Source of the DNA: an uncultured Acetatifactor sp.
GTDB lineage: Bacteria; Bacillota; Clostridia; Lachnospirales; Lachnospiraceae
DNA length: 8,818 bases
Reading direction: 5' to 3'
Assembly (NCBI GenBank): GCA_910578215.1
Contig: CAJTPH010000034.1
Coordinates: 1-8,818, forward strand
The position numbers were made by a program, and so were the translations under genes. Below, one piece after another: positions 1 through 6,808 of this stretch (position 1 is the first letter of the stretch; each line of letters starts with the position of its first letter). Under the pieces are notes generated by a model. It made no database searches, was not told the origin of the DNA, and saw only the letters and a list, made by a program, of their open reading frames with translations.

Positions 1-683
1 CCCACCTCTCTGACCAGCCTTACCGCTTCCCCAACCTCGCCTATATGCTCGTGGCCGTGGCTGTCGCTGGAGAGGATCACGGGGCAGGAGAGCATGGCGC
101 AGGCGTCCAGCAGCCTTGCCGCGTTTGCCCGACAGTTCCTGCGGTAGCTGTCAGGCAAAAGGGAGACGTTATTCAGCTCCGGCATGACCCCTGCGGACAG
201 GGCGGCGGTCACCAGCTCCCGGTAGTCCACCGGGAAACGGGAATCGTCGCAGTGTCCGATAAAACGGACTTTTGGATGGCGCATGGCATGAATGTAGGCG
301 CGGGTGTTTTCCCCGGCTGAACCGGAGGCATAGATGGGTCTGTGCATGCTTATAATGCAGAAATCCAGCGTTTTAAGTATTTCGTCCGGGATGTCCAGGG
401 CGCCGTGGGCATCGAGAATATTGGCCTCGGCGCCGTAGCGTAAGCTTACGCCGAAGCGTGTCCGCTCGCACAGAAACAGACTGCGGAAGTAGGACAGGCC
501 CGCGGAGCCCATGCTTGCCGGTCCGTGGTCGCTGATGCCCAGCAGCTCGATGCTGCGTCTTGCGGCTTCCTTTGCCATATCTGTGATTCTGTCCCTGGTG
601 CCGTGGCCGCTGGCGCAGGTGTGTGTGTGCAGGTCTGCATTTATGTATGTGGTTTCGGGTGAAAGCGTATTATTAGAAGCCAT
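1..683 (-). CDS. PHP-domain metal-dependent phosphatase, YcdX-like (C-terminus cut by window edge)
   Basis: The reading frame opens at the ATG at 683-681 and runs without a stop to the window edge, giving 227 residues. YcdX-type proteins are about 245 residues, so only a short C-terminal piece is missing. All nine trinuclear metal ligands of the YcdX-like PHP family can be placed: H19 and H21 (DLHTHT), H27, H53 (GISDHGP), E86 (GAEANI), H114 (ISMHRP), H144 (GHCDD), and D207 and H209 (SSDSHG). The family hydrolyses phosphoesters, with small-molecule phosphates suspected as substrates; the true substrate cannot be read from sequence. No signal peptide or membrane segment is seen, so it is probably cytoplasmic. 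The start is fixed by GGGAGG (691-696 on the plus strand) 7 bases upstream. A GC hairpin touches this site and a palindrome lies further upstream. It points away from the BMC operon and has no evident functional link to it. Confidence 0.93.
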   Translation of the reverse strand, partial: MASNNTLSPETTYINADLHTHTCASGHGTRDRITDMAKEAARRSIELLGISDHGPASMGSAGLSYFRSLFLCERTRFGVSLRYGAEANILDAHGALDIPDEILKTLDFCIISMHRPIYASGSAGENTRAYIHAMRHPKVRFIGHCDDSRFPVDYRELVTAALSAGVMPELNNVSLLPDSYRRNCRANAARLLDACAMLSCPVILSSDSHGHEHIGEVGEAVRLVREV

Positions 684-696
684 TTTTATACCTCCC

Positions 697-714
697 TGCC
701 CGCTTTAGCGGGCA
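697..714 (-). promoter_or_regulatory. GC-rich hairpin directly against the RBS of the PHP gene
   Basis: TGCCCGC and GCGGGCA form a perfect 7-bp stem around a 4-base loop. In the mRNA of the minus-strand phosphatase gene, the 3' base of the stem touches the ribosome binding site GGGAGG. A stem ending exactly at the Shine-Dalgarno could limit ribosome access or act as a leader element. There is no T-tract in the minus-strand direction, so it is not a normal terminator for this gene. The structure is seen; the regulatory role is inference. Confidence 0.4.
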
Positions 715-725
715 TCAATTCAATA

Positions 726-745
726 TTTGGAAGTTTACTTCCAAA
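726..745. promoter_or_regulatory. 20-bp perfect palindrome, candidate operator of the PHP gene
   Basis: TTTGGAAGT-TT-ACTTCCAAA is a perfect inverted repeat with 9-bp arms and a 2-base centre, ending 43 bases before the phosphatase start codon. On the minus strand a TATAAG hexamer (746-751) lies immediately upstream and could be a -10 box, which would place the palindrome over the transcription start, where a dimeric repressor would bind. No good -35 box is found at 16-18 bases (the 17-base position reads GCGAGC), so the promoter is weak or wrongly placed. The palindrome could instead be an mRNA hairpin. I do not recognise the regulator family. Confidence 0.4.
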
Positions 746-986
746 CTTATACCCCTTTGCGTGATTTGGCTCGCGTACCAATGTATGGCTCTGCATGTAA
801 TGGATAGTGTTAACAATACCTGGCACGAAATTCCTTCCTCGGGATTTTAGCGTAGGCTGCTGTTTGGGAGAGGCCTATTGTATGAAAGCCTGTTTAGCGG
901 TCTAAAGCCTTAGAATAAGCAATTTGCCGTATTTGTCTGCTCAGTGCGTCAGCTGCGCGGCGGATTTTGAAAAGTCATGGCGATTT
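746..986. other. Intergenic spacer without a recognisable gene
   Basis: This stretch lies between the 3' end of the winged-helix gene and the leader of the phosphatase gene, both on the minus strand. I see no credible coding region: open frames reading in from 924 and 967 on the plus strand are shadows of the minus-strand gene. A weak inverted repeat, TTTAG-CGGT-CTAAA, lies at 893-906. No hairpin followed by a T-run is visible for termination of the upstream gene. Confidence 0.5.
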
Positions 987-2036
987 CTACGCCCACTCTA
1001 TCTTTGTCAAGTCATCCCACAATGTTCCTGCTTTTTCCAGAACAGCGTCTCTGTCTTTTTTATTCAAAGCTTCAAACAATGTGATCGTAAGCTTCCTGTC
1101 TTTTTTCTTATATTTGCCCACCACATTTCCGTCCAACATAAGCGCCGGCATGACGATTCCCGCCAGGTTAAATATGCCTCTTATGTTTTCAGGCGCCAGG
1201 AACAGGCTTTCCTTCTTCTCATATCCCAGCATAAGCTGGTCGAAGCCCGCAAGGAACAGGCATTTGGGGATATCGTGATGACAGGTCTTGCCGTTTTCTA
1301 TGTAATAATAGGCCTTGCCGCCGCATTCGGCAGCCCTTGCGGGAAGCTTTGAGAGCCATTTCTTTACCTCGGCGGCTGATTTACGGAAATAGTACTGTGC
1401 ATCGTGGATCGTAGCCGGAGCGAAATGCGTAAAGTACCGTCTGGCAATCTCCAGCATTGCTTCTTCCTCCGGAATCGGGGTAAACTGCGGAGACAGGCAA
1501 TACTCCTTTTTCTCCTGTACGGTATAATTTATAAATCCCCTCTCGCACAGCTCCCTTATGCCTCCGCCCCACGGATCAAACATGCTTTCTTCCTCGCAGG
1601 GGGTCATGCCGTGTTCACGGCAGGCGGCTTTTAGCTCGTCACGGCTCTGAGGCATGATTTCGACGGCTTTGAGGATAATATCCGCAAAAAATTTCTGCCG
1701 CTCCGGGGTCAGCGCCCAGCTGTCCCGCCGGTTCCAGAAGGTGTATCCGCGCCAGTCGTTCCGCCTGTAATCTCTGCCGTTATTGCAGTGCATAAACAAC
1801 GGAAGATCGTCCTCTGCAAAAACATGGACTGTACCGCGCAGGGGCCAGTTTTTTGCCAGGCCTTCCCGGACGGTATCTTCGCTGTAATCGGTGCACCGGA
1901 TCATGAGTGAATGGAACACGTTTGTCATAAACTGAGACTGTATGCCGCAGAGATCGCGCACGACTGTCAGCTTGTCTGCCGGGGTAATCAGGTAATGGTT
2001 CGCCAGCCGCCGGAGCTTTATTTCTTCAGTTGTCAT
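987..2036 (-). CDS. Winged-helix DNA-binding protein of the AlkZ-like (HTH_42) DNA glycosylase family
   Basis: A 349-residue protein that matches the HTH_42/AlkZ-like family by pattern. Near the N-terminus is LCGIQSQ (Q33, Q35), at the place of the family's catalytic Q-x-Q motif. LRGTVHVF at about 66-73 is the family's LRGT signature, and the C-terminal third has the typical stretch MPALMLDGNVVGKYK. Characterised members excise bulky alkylated bases or unhook interstrand crosslinks by opening tandem winged-helix domains around DNA. The middle residue of the Q-x-Q motif is Ser, where studied members carry an aliphatic residue, so activity is uncertain. The start at 2036 is chosen because AGAGG (2043-2047) sits 6 bases upstream; an in-frame ATG at 2108 would add 24 residues without family character. 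The gene is divergent from the BMC operon and shares its upstream region. Confidence 0.88.
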   Translation of the reverse strand: MTTEEIKLRRLANHYLITPADKLTVVRDLCGIQSQFMTNVFHSLMIRCTDYSEDTVREGLAKNWPLRGTVHVFAEDDLPLFMHCNNGRDYRRNDWRGYTFWNRRDSWALTPERQKFFADIILKAVEIMPQSRDELKAACREHGMTPCEEESMFDPWGGGIRELCERGFINYTVQEKKEYCLSPQFTPIPEEEAMLEIARRYFTHFAPATIHDAQYYFRKSAAEVKKWLSKLPARAAECGGKAYYYIENGKTCHHDIPKCLFLAGFDQLMLGYEKKESLFLAPENIRGIFNLAGIVMPALMLDGNVVGKYKKKDRKLTITLFEALNKKDRDAVLEKAGTLWDDLTKIEWA

Positions 2037-2073
2037 TGTATACCTCTCAATATGCCATGCGTAGGAATGGTTC

Positions 2074-2102
2074 CTTATTCTGCCTCGGTTCTGGAAAGTC
2101 AA
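2074..2102 (-). promoter_or_regulatory. Candidate proximal promoter of the winged-helix gene
   Basis: On the minus strand, TTGACT (2097-2102) is followed after 17 bases by AATAAG (2074-2079). The -35 box is good and the -10 box poor. It would give a leader of roughly 30 bases before the ATG at 2036. It competes as an explanation with the distal promoter at 2204-2232. Confidence 0.3.
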
Positions 2103-2203
2103 AAACATTCCTCGACCTTTGATACGGTTTCGGAGATGCCTGTGGATTCGCTCCAGTCGATATTATGAATAGCTTGTATTCGGAATGTATTTCCTGTTTA
2201 TTC

Positions 2204-2232
2204 AGTATGCCCTCTATCTGCAAAAAAGTCAA
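2204..2232 (-). promoter_or_regulatory. Candidate distal promoter of the winged-helix gene
   Basis: On the minus strand, TTGACT (2227-2232) is followed by exactly 17 bases and CATACT (2204-2209), a reasonable sigma-A pair. Transcription would start near 2197 and leave a leader of about 160 bases. Within that leader are short GGAA...TTCC inverted repeats (for example around 2064-2074 and 2181-2193) of unknown meaning. Confidence 0.45.
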
Positions 2233-2301
2233 GAAAAATCACAGCTTCCCACAGGAAACCAACAAAAATAAAAATAAATCCACAAAAATACACGCAAAAA
2301 A
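2222..2301. promoter_or_regulatory. A-tract-rich region upstream of the BMC operon promoter
   Basis: Six runs of five or six A lie at 2222-2227, 2234-2238, 2264-2268, 2270-2274, 2284-2288 and 2296-2301, ending 12 bases before the -35 box. Such A-tracts can bend DNA or serve as an UP element for RNA polymerase. Their spacing is only roughly helical. The composition is seen; the promoter-boosting role is inference. Confidence 0.35.
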
Positions 2302-2313
2302 TATGACAGATGA

Positions 2314-2342
2314 TTGACATTTAGGGTGTATGGGTTTATACT
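2314..2342 (+). promoter_or_regulatory. Main sigma-A promoter of the BMC operon
   Basis: A perfect TTGACA (2314-2319) is followed after 17 bases by TATACT (2337-2342). Transcription would start near 2349, leaving a leader of about 90 bases before the dehydratase ATG. The spacer bases resemble those of the internal promoter at 6805-6833 (11 of 17 identical, including GGT-TAT-GG), which suggests shared control. A TGACA repeat lies just upstream (2304-2308), 6 bases before the TGACA within the -35 region. Confidence 0.8.
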
Positions 2343-2371
2343 TATAAATAGATTTTTCGGACGGATAAACA

Positions 2372-2390
2372 AGCCTGTATTTGGCGGGCT
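2372..2390 (+). promoter_or_regulatory. Small leader hairpin (6-bp stem, 7-base loop)
   Basis: AGCCTG / TATTTGG / CGGGCT forms a 6-bp stem with one G-U pair in the 5' leader of the dehydratase mRNA. It has the same 6-7-6 geometry, with a loop that begins with T and ends in GG, as hairpins at 4982-5000 and 7802-7820. No T-run follows. A competing 3-bp GCC/GGC pairing is possible. Function unknown. Confidence 0.35.
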
Positions 2391-2437
2391 GGGATAATAA
2401 AAATATAAGTTCACCCACAGGGCGGGAAGGAGTAAAA

Positions 2438-4963
2438 ATGGCTAAGTATTACACTCAGGAAATTCCAAAGACAGAGAGAATTCCGAAGCTGGTGGCACAT
2501 TTGTATGCCAAGATGCCTGAGATAGAATCTGCGAGGGCGAGACTGATCACCGAATCCTATCAGGCGACGGAGGATAAGCCCATTATCATGAGGCGTGCCC
2601 TTGCCTTTGAACATATTCTGGACAATATTCCCATTATCATAAGAGAAAATGAACTGATCGCAGGCAGCACGACCATTGCGCCCAGAGGCTGTCAGACCTA
2701 CCCCGAGTTTTCCTATAAATGGCTGGAGGCGGAGTTTGAGACGGTGGCGACCCGTAAGGCGGACCCCTTTTACATAGCTGAGCAGACCAAGAGGGAGCTG
2801 CTTGAGGCGGATGCGTACTGGGAGGGCAAGACCACCAGCGAGCTTGCAACCTCGCTTATGGCGCCGGAGACCCTGAAGGCCATGGAGCATAATATTTTTA
2901 CTCCCGGCAACTATTTTTACAATGGTGTGGGTCATGTGACCGTACAGTATGACAGGGTGCTTGCCGTTGGTTTCCAGGGAATTATCGAGGATGTGGAGAA
3001 GGAGCTGGCTGGCTGCAATCCCGGAGCTGCGGATTACTGTACGAAGGTTCCGTTTTTACAGGCGGTGATCATAAGCTGCAGGGCGGTTATCCGCTATGCC
3101 CAGAGATATGCGGATCTGGCGCAGAAGGAGGCTGAAAACTGCTCTGACGCCGCCAGGAAGCAGGAGCTTCTGCAGATTGCGGCAAACTGCCGTAATGTGC
3201 CTGCAAGGGGGGCTGAAAGCTTTTATGAGGCGTGCCAGAGCTTCTGGTTCGTGCAGCAGCTTCTGCAGCTGGAGTCCAGCGGACATTCCATTTCCCCCGG
3301 ACGTTTTGACCAGTATATGTATCCTTATTATAAGAAGGATCTGGATGGGGGGAAGCTGACCCGGGAATTTGCACAGGAGCTTCTGGACTGCATCTGGGTG
3401 AAATTAAACGACCTGAACAAGTGCCGGGACGCGGCAAGCGCGGAAGGGTTCGCAGGCTACAGCCTTTTCCAGAATCTGATCGTGGGCGGGCAGGACAAAG
3501 AGGGAAACGATGTGACAAACGACCTGTCCTTCATGTGCATCAGCGCGTCCAAGCATGTTTTCCTGCCGCAGCCGTCTCTTTCCATCCGTGTTTGGAACAA
3601 GACGCCCCATGACCTGATGATAAAGGCGGCGGACCTGACAAGGACGGGCATCGGGCTGCCGGCATATTATAACGACGAGGTTATCATTCCTTCGCTCCAG
3701 AGCAGAGGGCTGACCCTGGAGGATGCCAGAGAGTACAATATCATAGGCTGTGTGGAGCCTCAGAAGGCGGGAAAGACGGAGGGCTGGCACGATGCCGCCT
3801 TCTATAATATGTGCCGTCCTCTGGAGCTGGTGTTCTCCAACGGCTGGGACAAGGGAGAGAAAATCAGCATAGAGACCGGCAGGGTGGAGGATATGGCCAC
3901 CTTTGAGGAATTTTACGACGCATATAAGAAGCAGATGGATTACAACATTTCGCTGCTTGTCAACGCGGACAACGCCATCGATGTGGCGCATGCGGTCAGA
4001 TGCCCGCTGCCCTTTCTCTCCTGTATGGTGGACGACTGTATCAAGAGGGGAAAGACCGTTCAGGAGGGCGGCGCAATATACAACTTTACCGGGCCCCAGG
4101 GCTTTGGCATAGCGAATATGGCGGATTCCCTGTATGCGGTGAAAAAGCTGGTGTTCGACGAAAAGAAGGTTACGCTTGCAGAGTACAAGCGCGCCCTTGC
4201 CATGAACTACGGGCAGGGCTTTGACGCGGTGAGCGCCGGGGAGATCGTTGCCCAGATCGCCGGGGAGATGGCAAGAAACGGCATGACCGTGGACGAAGGG
4301 CAGATTGCCGCAATGATCCAGACCGTGATGGAAACGGAGCTGCCTGCGGAGGAAAAGAAGAAATACGAAGATCTGAGGGCAATGATAGACGAGGTGCCCA
4401 AGTTTGGCAACGATGTTGAGGAAGTGGACATGTTTGCCAGAGATGTGGCATATACATACACGAAACCGCTTCTTAATTACCGTAATCCCCGGGGAGGGCA
4501 GTTCCAGGCGGGGCTTTATCCTGTGTCTGCGAATGTGCCTCTGGGCGCCCAGACAGGCGCCACGCCCGACGGCAGACTGGCGCATACGCCGGTGGCGGAC
4601 GGCGTTTCTCCCTCTGCGGGAAAGGATGTGTTCGGACCTACGGCAGCGGCAAACTCCGTTTCAAAGCTGGACCACGGCATTGCCTCCAACGGCACGCTGT
4701 TTAACCAGAAATTCCACCCCACGGCGCTTTCCGGCGAGAAGGGCCTGGAGAATTTTGTAGCGCTGATCCGTTCTTATTTCGACCAGAAGGGCAGCCATAT
4801 GCAGTTTAACGTGGTGGACAGGGAAACCCTTCTGGACGCACAGGCCCATCCGGACAAATATGCGCACCTGGTTGTGCGTGTGGCGGGATACAGCGCACTG
4901 TTTACCACTCTTTCCAAGTCTCTGCAGGACGATATTATCCGCAGGACGGAGCAGGGATTCTAG
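2438..4963 (+). CDS. B12-independent 1,2-propanediol (diol) dehydratase, glycyl radical enzyme
   Basis: This 841-residue enzyme removes water from 1,2-propanediol to give propionaldehyde by radical chemistry, and is the signature enzyme of the BMC. The pyruvate-formate-lyase-like domain fills the first ~700 residues and the glycyl radical domain the rest. The radical site is G817 in RVAGYSA, 24 residues before the end, and the thiyl cysteine is C438 in GCVEPQ with the base E440. H166 (GVGHV), H283 and S284 (GHSISPGRFDQY) and D452 (GWHDAAF) match the substrate residues of the Clostridium butyricum B12-independent glycerol dehydratase (H164, H281, S282, C433, E435, D447). This separates it from choline-TMA lyase and formate acetyltransferase. 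Glycerol is a possible second substrate. The start is set by AAGGAG (2427-2432) 5 bases before the ATG; a TTG at 2381 has no such site. The N-terminus begins directly with the catalytic domain, with no visible encapsulation peptide. Confidence 0.96.
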   Translation: MAKYYTQEIPKTERIPKLVAHLYAKMPEIESARARLITESYQATEDKPIIMRRALAFEHILDNIPIIIRENELIAGSTTIAPRGCQTYPEFSYKWLEAEFETVATRKADPFYIAEQTKRELLEADAYWEGKTTSELATSLMAPETLKAMEHNIFTPGNYFYNGVGHVTVQYDRVLAVGFQGIIEDVEKELAGCNPGAADYCTKVPFLQAVIISCRAVIRYAQRYADLAQKEAENCSDAARKQELLQIAANCRNVPARGAESFYEACQSFWFVQQLLQLESSGHSISPGRFDQYMYPYYKKDLDGGKLTREFAQELLDCIWVKLNDLNKCRDAASAEGFAGYSLFQNLIVGGQDKEGNDVTNDLSFMCISASKHVFLPQPSLSIRVWNKTPHDLMIKAADLTRTGIGLPAYYNDEVIIPSLQSRGLTLEDAREYNIIGCVEPQKAGKTEGWHDAAFYNMCRPLELVFSNGWDKGEKISIETGRVEDMATFEEFYDAYKKQMDYNISLLVNADNAIDVAHAVRCPLPFLSCMVDDCIKRGKTVQEGGAIYNFTGPQGFGIANMADSLYAVKKLVFDEKKVTLAEYKRALAMNYGQGFDAVSAGEIVAQIAGEMARNGMTVDEGQIAAMIQTVMETELPAEEKKKYEDLRAMIDEVPKFGNDVEEVDMFARDVAYTYTKPLLNYRNPRGGQFQAGLYPVSANVPLGAQTGATPDGRLAHTPVADGVSPSAGKDVFGPTAAANSVSKLDHGIASNGTLFNQKFHPTALSGEKGLENFVALIRSYFDQKGSHMQFNVVDRETLLDAQAHPDKYAHLVVRVAGYSALFTTLSKSLQDDIIRRTEQGF

Positions 4964-4981
4964 CGCGGAAAGCTGTGGCCT

Positions 4982-5000
4982 GTGCCGTTTCCGGCGGCAC
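4982..5000 (+). promoter_or_regulatory. Hairpin between the dehydratase and activase genes
   Basis: GTGCCG / TTTCCGG / CGGCAC is a perfect 6-bp stem with a 7-base loop, extendable by a T-G and a C-G pair. It starts 18 bases after the dehydratase stop, inside a 105-base gap. No T-run follows, so it is not a complete terminator. It could protect the 3' end of the dehydratase message or reduce read-through, which would fit an enzyme needed in large excess over its activase. That role is inference. Confidence 0.4.
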
Positions 5001-5068
5001 GGCGGGCGGGAAGCGTTTGCGGCAAGATAAAGTCAGAAAATCAGGAAAGCGGGAAACAGGGAGCGGAT

Positions 5069-5860
5069 ATGGATTATTTACAGACTAAGGGACGAATTTT
5101 TGATATTCAGCGGTATTCCATACACGACGGCACGGGCATCCGCACCATCTGTTTTTTAAAGGGCTGTGTGCTCCGGTGCAAATGGTGCTGCAATCCGGAG
5201 TCCCAGGAATATGCCGTTCAGGAGATGACGGTCCGGGGCAAAAAGAAGATTATCGGGCGGGATGTGACGGTGGCGGAGGTCATGGAGACCGTGGAGAAGG
5301 ACAGACCGTATTATAACCGTTCCGGCGGCGGGCTGACTCTCTCCGGCGGTGAGAGCCTGTGCCAGCCGGATTTTGCCAGGGATCTGCTTCATGCGGCGAA
5401 ATCGGCGGGAATCAATACGGCGATGGAGAGCATGGGCTGTGCAGGATGGGAGACGGTGGAACGGCTTCTGCCCTATCTGGACCACTATTTGTTGGATATA
5501 AAGCATATGGACAGCGCGAAGCACAAGGAGTTCACCGGGAAGGGGAACGAGCTGATGCTGGAGAATGCAAAAAAGATTGCGGCATTCCGGGGCGTTCGCC
5601 TCAGCATCCGGGTGCCGGTGATTCCCACCTTTAACGACACGCCCGAGGAGATCAGGGCGATTGCGGCATTTGCCCAAAGGCTGCCCGGCGTGGAGGACAT
5701 TTACCTGCTGCCGTATCACAGGCTGGGTCAGGACAAGTACGAGGGCTTGGGCAGAAAATACGAGCTGCCGGATATCCTGCCGCCTGAGCCCGCCCATATG
5801 GAGCTGCTCAAGGGCGTTGTGGAGAGTAACACAAGCTTAAGGTGCCAGATCGGGGGCTGA
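5069..5860 (+). CDS. Glycyl radical enzyme activase (radical SAM), short form
   Basis: This 263-residue radical SAM protein installs the glycyl radical on the upstream dehydratase, using reductive cleavage of S-adenosylmethionine in the cytoplasm. The iron-sulfur motif C-x3-C-x2-C is C33, C37, C40 (GCVLRCKWCCNPE), preceded by the family stretch HDGTGIRTICFLKGC. SGGGLTLSGGE at 85-95 is the GGE-type SAM-binding motif. Only about 23 residues separate CNPESQ from the conserved DVTVAEVMETV helix, so the ferredoxin-like insert with extra clusters found in many activases (for glycerol dehydratase or choline lyase) is absent. In this it resembles the short pyruvate-formate-lyase activase architecture. 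The start is chosen at 5069 because GGGAG lies 5 bases upstream and the protein then begins just before the domain; a GTG at 4982 would add 29 residues of unlikely sequence and start inside a hairpin. The position right after the dehydratase fixes its partner. Confidence 0.95.
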   Translation: MDYLQTKGRIFDIQRYSIHDGTGIRTICFLKGCVLRCKWCCNPESQEYAVQEMTVRGKKKIIGRDVTVAEVMETVEKDRPYYNRSGGGLTLSGGESLCQPDFARDLLHAAKSAGINTAMESMGCAGWETVERLLPYLDHYLLDIKHMDSAKHKEFTGKGNELMLENAKKIAAFRGVRLSIRVPVIPTFNDTPEEIRAIAAFAQRLPGVEDIYLLPYHRLGQDKYEGLGRKYELPDILPPEPAHMELLKGVVESNTSLRCQIGG

Positions 5861-5874
5861 GGAAACAGACCGGA

Positions 5875-5894
5875 CGGTTCCGGGCTTGGGACCG
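5875..5894 (+). promoter_or_regulatory. Intergenic hairpin before the shell protein gene
   Basis: CGGTTCC (5875-5881) pairs with GGGACCG (5888-5894) over a 6-base loop, with one G-U pair. An overlapping alternative is CCGGA-CGGT-TCCGG (5870-5883). It sits in the 64-base gap between activase and shell gene. No T-run follows, so it may be a processing or stabilising element. Low certainty. Confidence 0.3.
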
Positions 5895-5924
5895 GAGAAG
5901 GCATAAGCGTCAGGAGGTGTAAAC

Positions 5925-6293
5925 ATGGACTGGCTGGATGACAAAAACAAGCAGCGTATCGTGCAGGAGCTGGTGCCCGGCAAACAGATCACGCTGGCGC
6001 ATATTATCGCAAGCCCTGACAAAATCCTATATGAGAAGCTGGGCTTAAACCCTGCGATGGATTATTCCCGGGCGGCTATCGGCATTATGACCGTGTCTCC
6101 TGCGGAGACGGCGATCATCATGGCGGATGTGGCGATCAAGTCCGCGGCGGTGGACCTGGGATTTGTGGACAGGTTCAGCGGCTCGCTGATTATCACGGGG
6201 ACGGTCTCCGAGGTGGAGGCTTCCGAGCAGGCGATCCTGGATTATGTGAGGGATGAACTGAGATACACGGTCTGTAATATGACCCGCACATAA
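5925..6293 (+). CDS. pduU: BMC shell protein, PduU/EutS type (circularly permuted BMC domain)
   Basis: A 122-residue shell protein that forms hexameric tiles of the microcompartment wall. The sequence follows EutS/PduU closely: RIVQELVPGKQITLAHIIAS at the N-terminus, AIGIMTVSPAETAIIMADVA in the middle, then DLGFVDRFSGSLIITG and the C-terminal YTVCNMTRT. In this subfamily the BMC fold is circularly permuted and the N-terminal strand forms a small beta-barrel that plugs the pore, so it is unlikely to be the main substrate pore. Structural work on PduU suggests it docks partner proteins, and the PduV-type GTPase encoded next is the reported partner. AGGAGG (5912-5917) lies 7 bases before the ATG. 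It is the only shell protein in the window; one permuted tile cannot build a shell, so others must be encoded elsewhere. eutS is an equally valid family name. Confidence 0.95.
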   Translation: MDWLDDKNKQRIVQELVPGKQITLAHIIASPDKILYEKLGLNPAMDYSRAAIGIMTVSPAETAIIMADVAIKSAAVDLGFVDRFSGSLIITGTVSEVEASEQAILDYVRDELRYTVCNMTRT

Positions 6294-6319
6294 TCTGCCG
6301 GAAAGTATATGGCGGTGCT

Positions 6320-6808
6320 ATGAAACGAATTATTTTAATGGGACGCAGCGAAAGCGGGAAAACTACGTTAAAGCAGGCGCTGAGCGGAGAAAAGGTTCAT
6401 TATTACAAAACACAATATATTCATTATAATGACGTATTGATCGACACGCCGGGAGAATACGCCCAGACCCATCATCTGGGCTACGCGCTGGCGCTGTACG
6501 CCTATGAGGCGGATGTGGTGGGGCTGCTTGTGGCGGCAACCGAGCCCTATACCCTTTTCCCACCCAATATCACCTGTATGGTGAACAGGGAGGTTATCGG
6601 CATTGTCACCAAGATAAACGACCCGAAGGCAAACCTGCCTTTAGCCGAGCTTTGGCTGCGCAATGCGGGGTGCAGGGACATTTTCTTTGTGGATTCGGCA
6701 ACGGGCGAGGGCGTGGATAAGCTTCTGGAGCACTTGAACGGGGGCGACACCACCGAAATCCCACAAAATAACAATGAAAACGACACAAATCAACATATAA
6801 CGGGTTGA
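6320..6808 (+). CDS. pduV: PduV/EutP-type small GTPase
   Basis: A 162-residue P-loop protein. The Walker A motif is GRSESGKT (residues 8-15), the G3 motif is DTPGEY (42-47), which is diagnostic for EutP/PduV, and the G4-like motif is TKIND (97-101). Salmonella PduV associates with the compartment exterior, and acetate kinase activity has been reported for EutP, so the role here is open. The last ~23 residues are a polar Asn/Asp/Gln-rich tail without hydrophobic pattern. The ribosome binding site is poor (GGCGG-type). A four-codon frame ATG GCG GTG CTA TGA (6309-6323) ends in an ATGA overlap with the start codon and has GGAAAG just upstream, so translation may be coupled to it. The stop codon lies inside the -35 box of the next promoter. 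Confidence 0.93.
   Translation: MKRIILMGRSESGKTTLKQALSGEKVHYYKTQYIHYNDVLIDTPGEYAQTHHLGYALALYAYEADVVGLLVAATEPYTLFPPNITCMVNREVIGIVTKINDPKANLPLAELWLRNAGCRDIFFVDSATGEGVDKLLEHLNGGDTTEIPQNNNENDTNQHITG

Noticed and set aside
660..675. TGAAAGCG-containing stretch resembling a CcpA cre site
   Set aside because: The second half does not fit the cre consensus and it lies within the first codons of the phosphatase gene; too weak to call.
924..1352. Open frame of 142 codons on the plus strand
   Set aside because: Almost wholly antisense to the winged-helix gene, whose family motifs are clear on the other strand.
2381..2437. TTG start extending the dehydratase N-terminus by 19 residues
   Set aside because: No ribosome binding site precedes it, while AAGGAG stands 5 bases before the ATG at 2438; the extension lies in the leader and covers part of a hairpin.
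2411..2935. Open frame of 174 codons on the minus strand
   Set aside because: Antisense shadow of the dehydratase gene, with no binding site or family motif.
3404..4585. Long open frame of 393 codons on the minus strand
   Set aside because: It is antisense to the dehydratase gene, has no recognisable family pattern, and reflects the GC-rich codon use of the real gene.
2438..4963. Choline trimethylamine-lyase or pyruvate formate-lyase identity for the glycyl radical enzyme
   Set aside because: H166, H283, S284 and D452 match the diol/glycerol dehydratase active site, and the neighbouring aldolase and pduP support propanediol.
5156..5797. Open frame of 213 codons on the minus strand
   Set aside because: Antisense to the activase, whose radical SAM motifs identify the coding strand.
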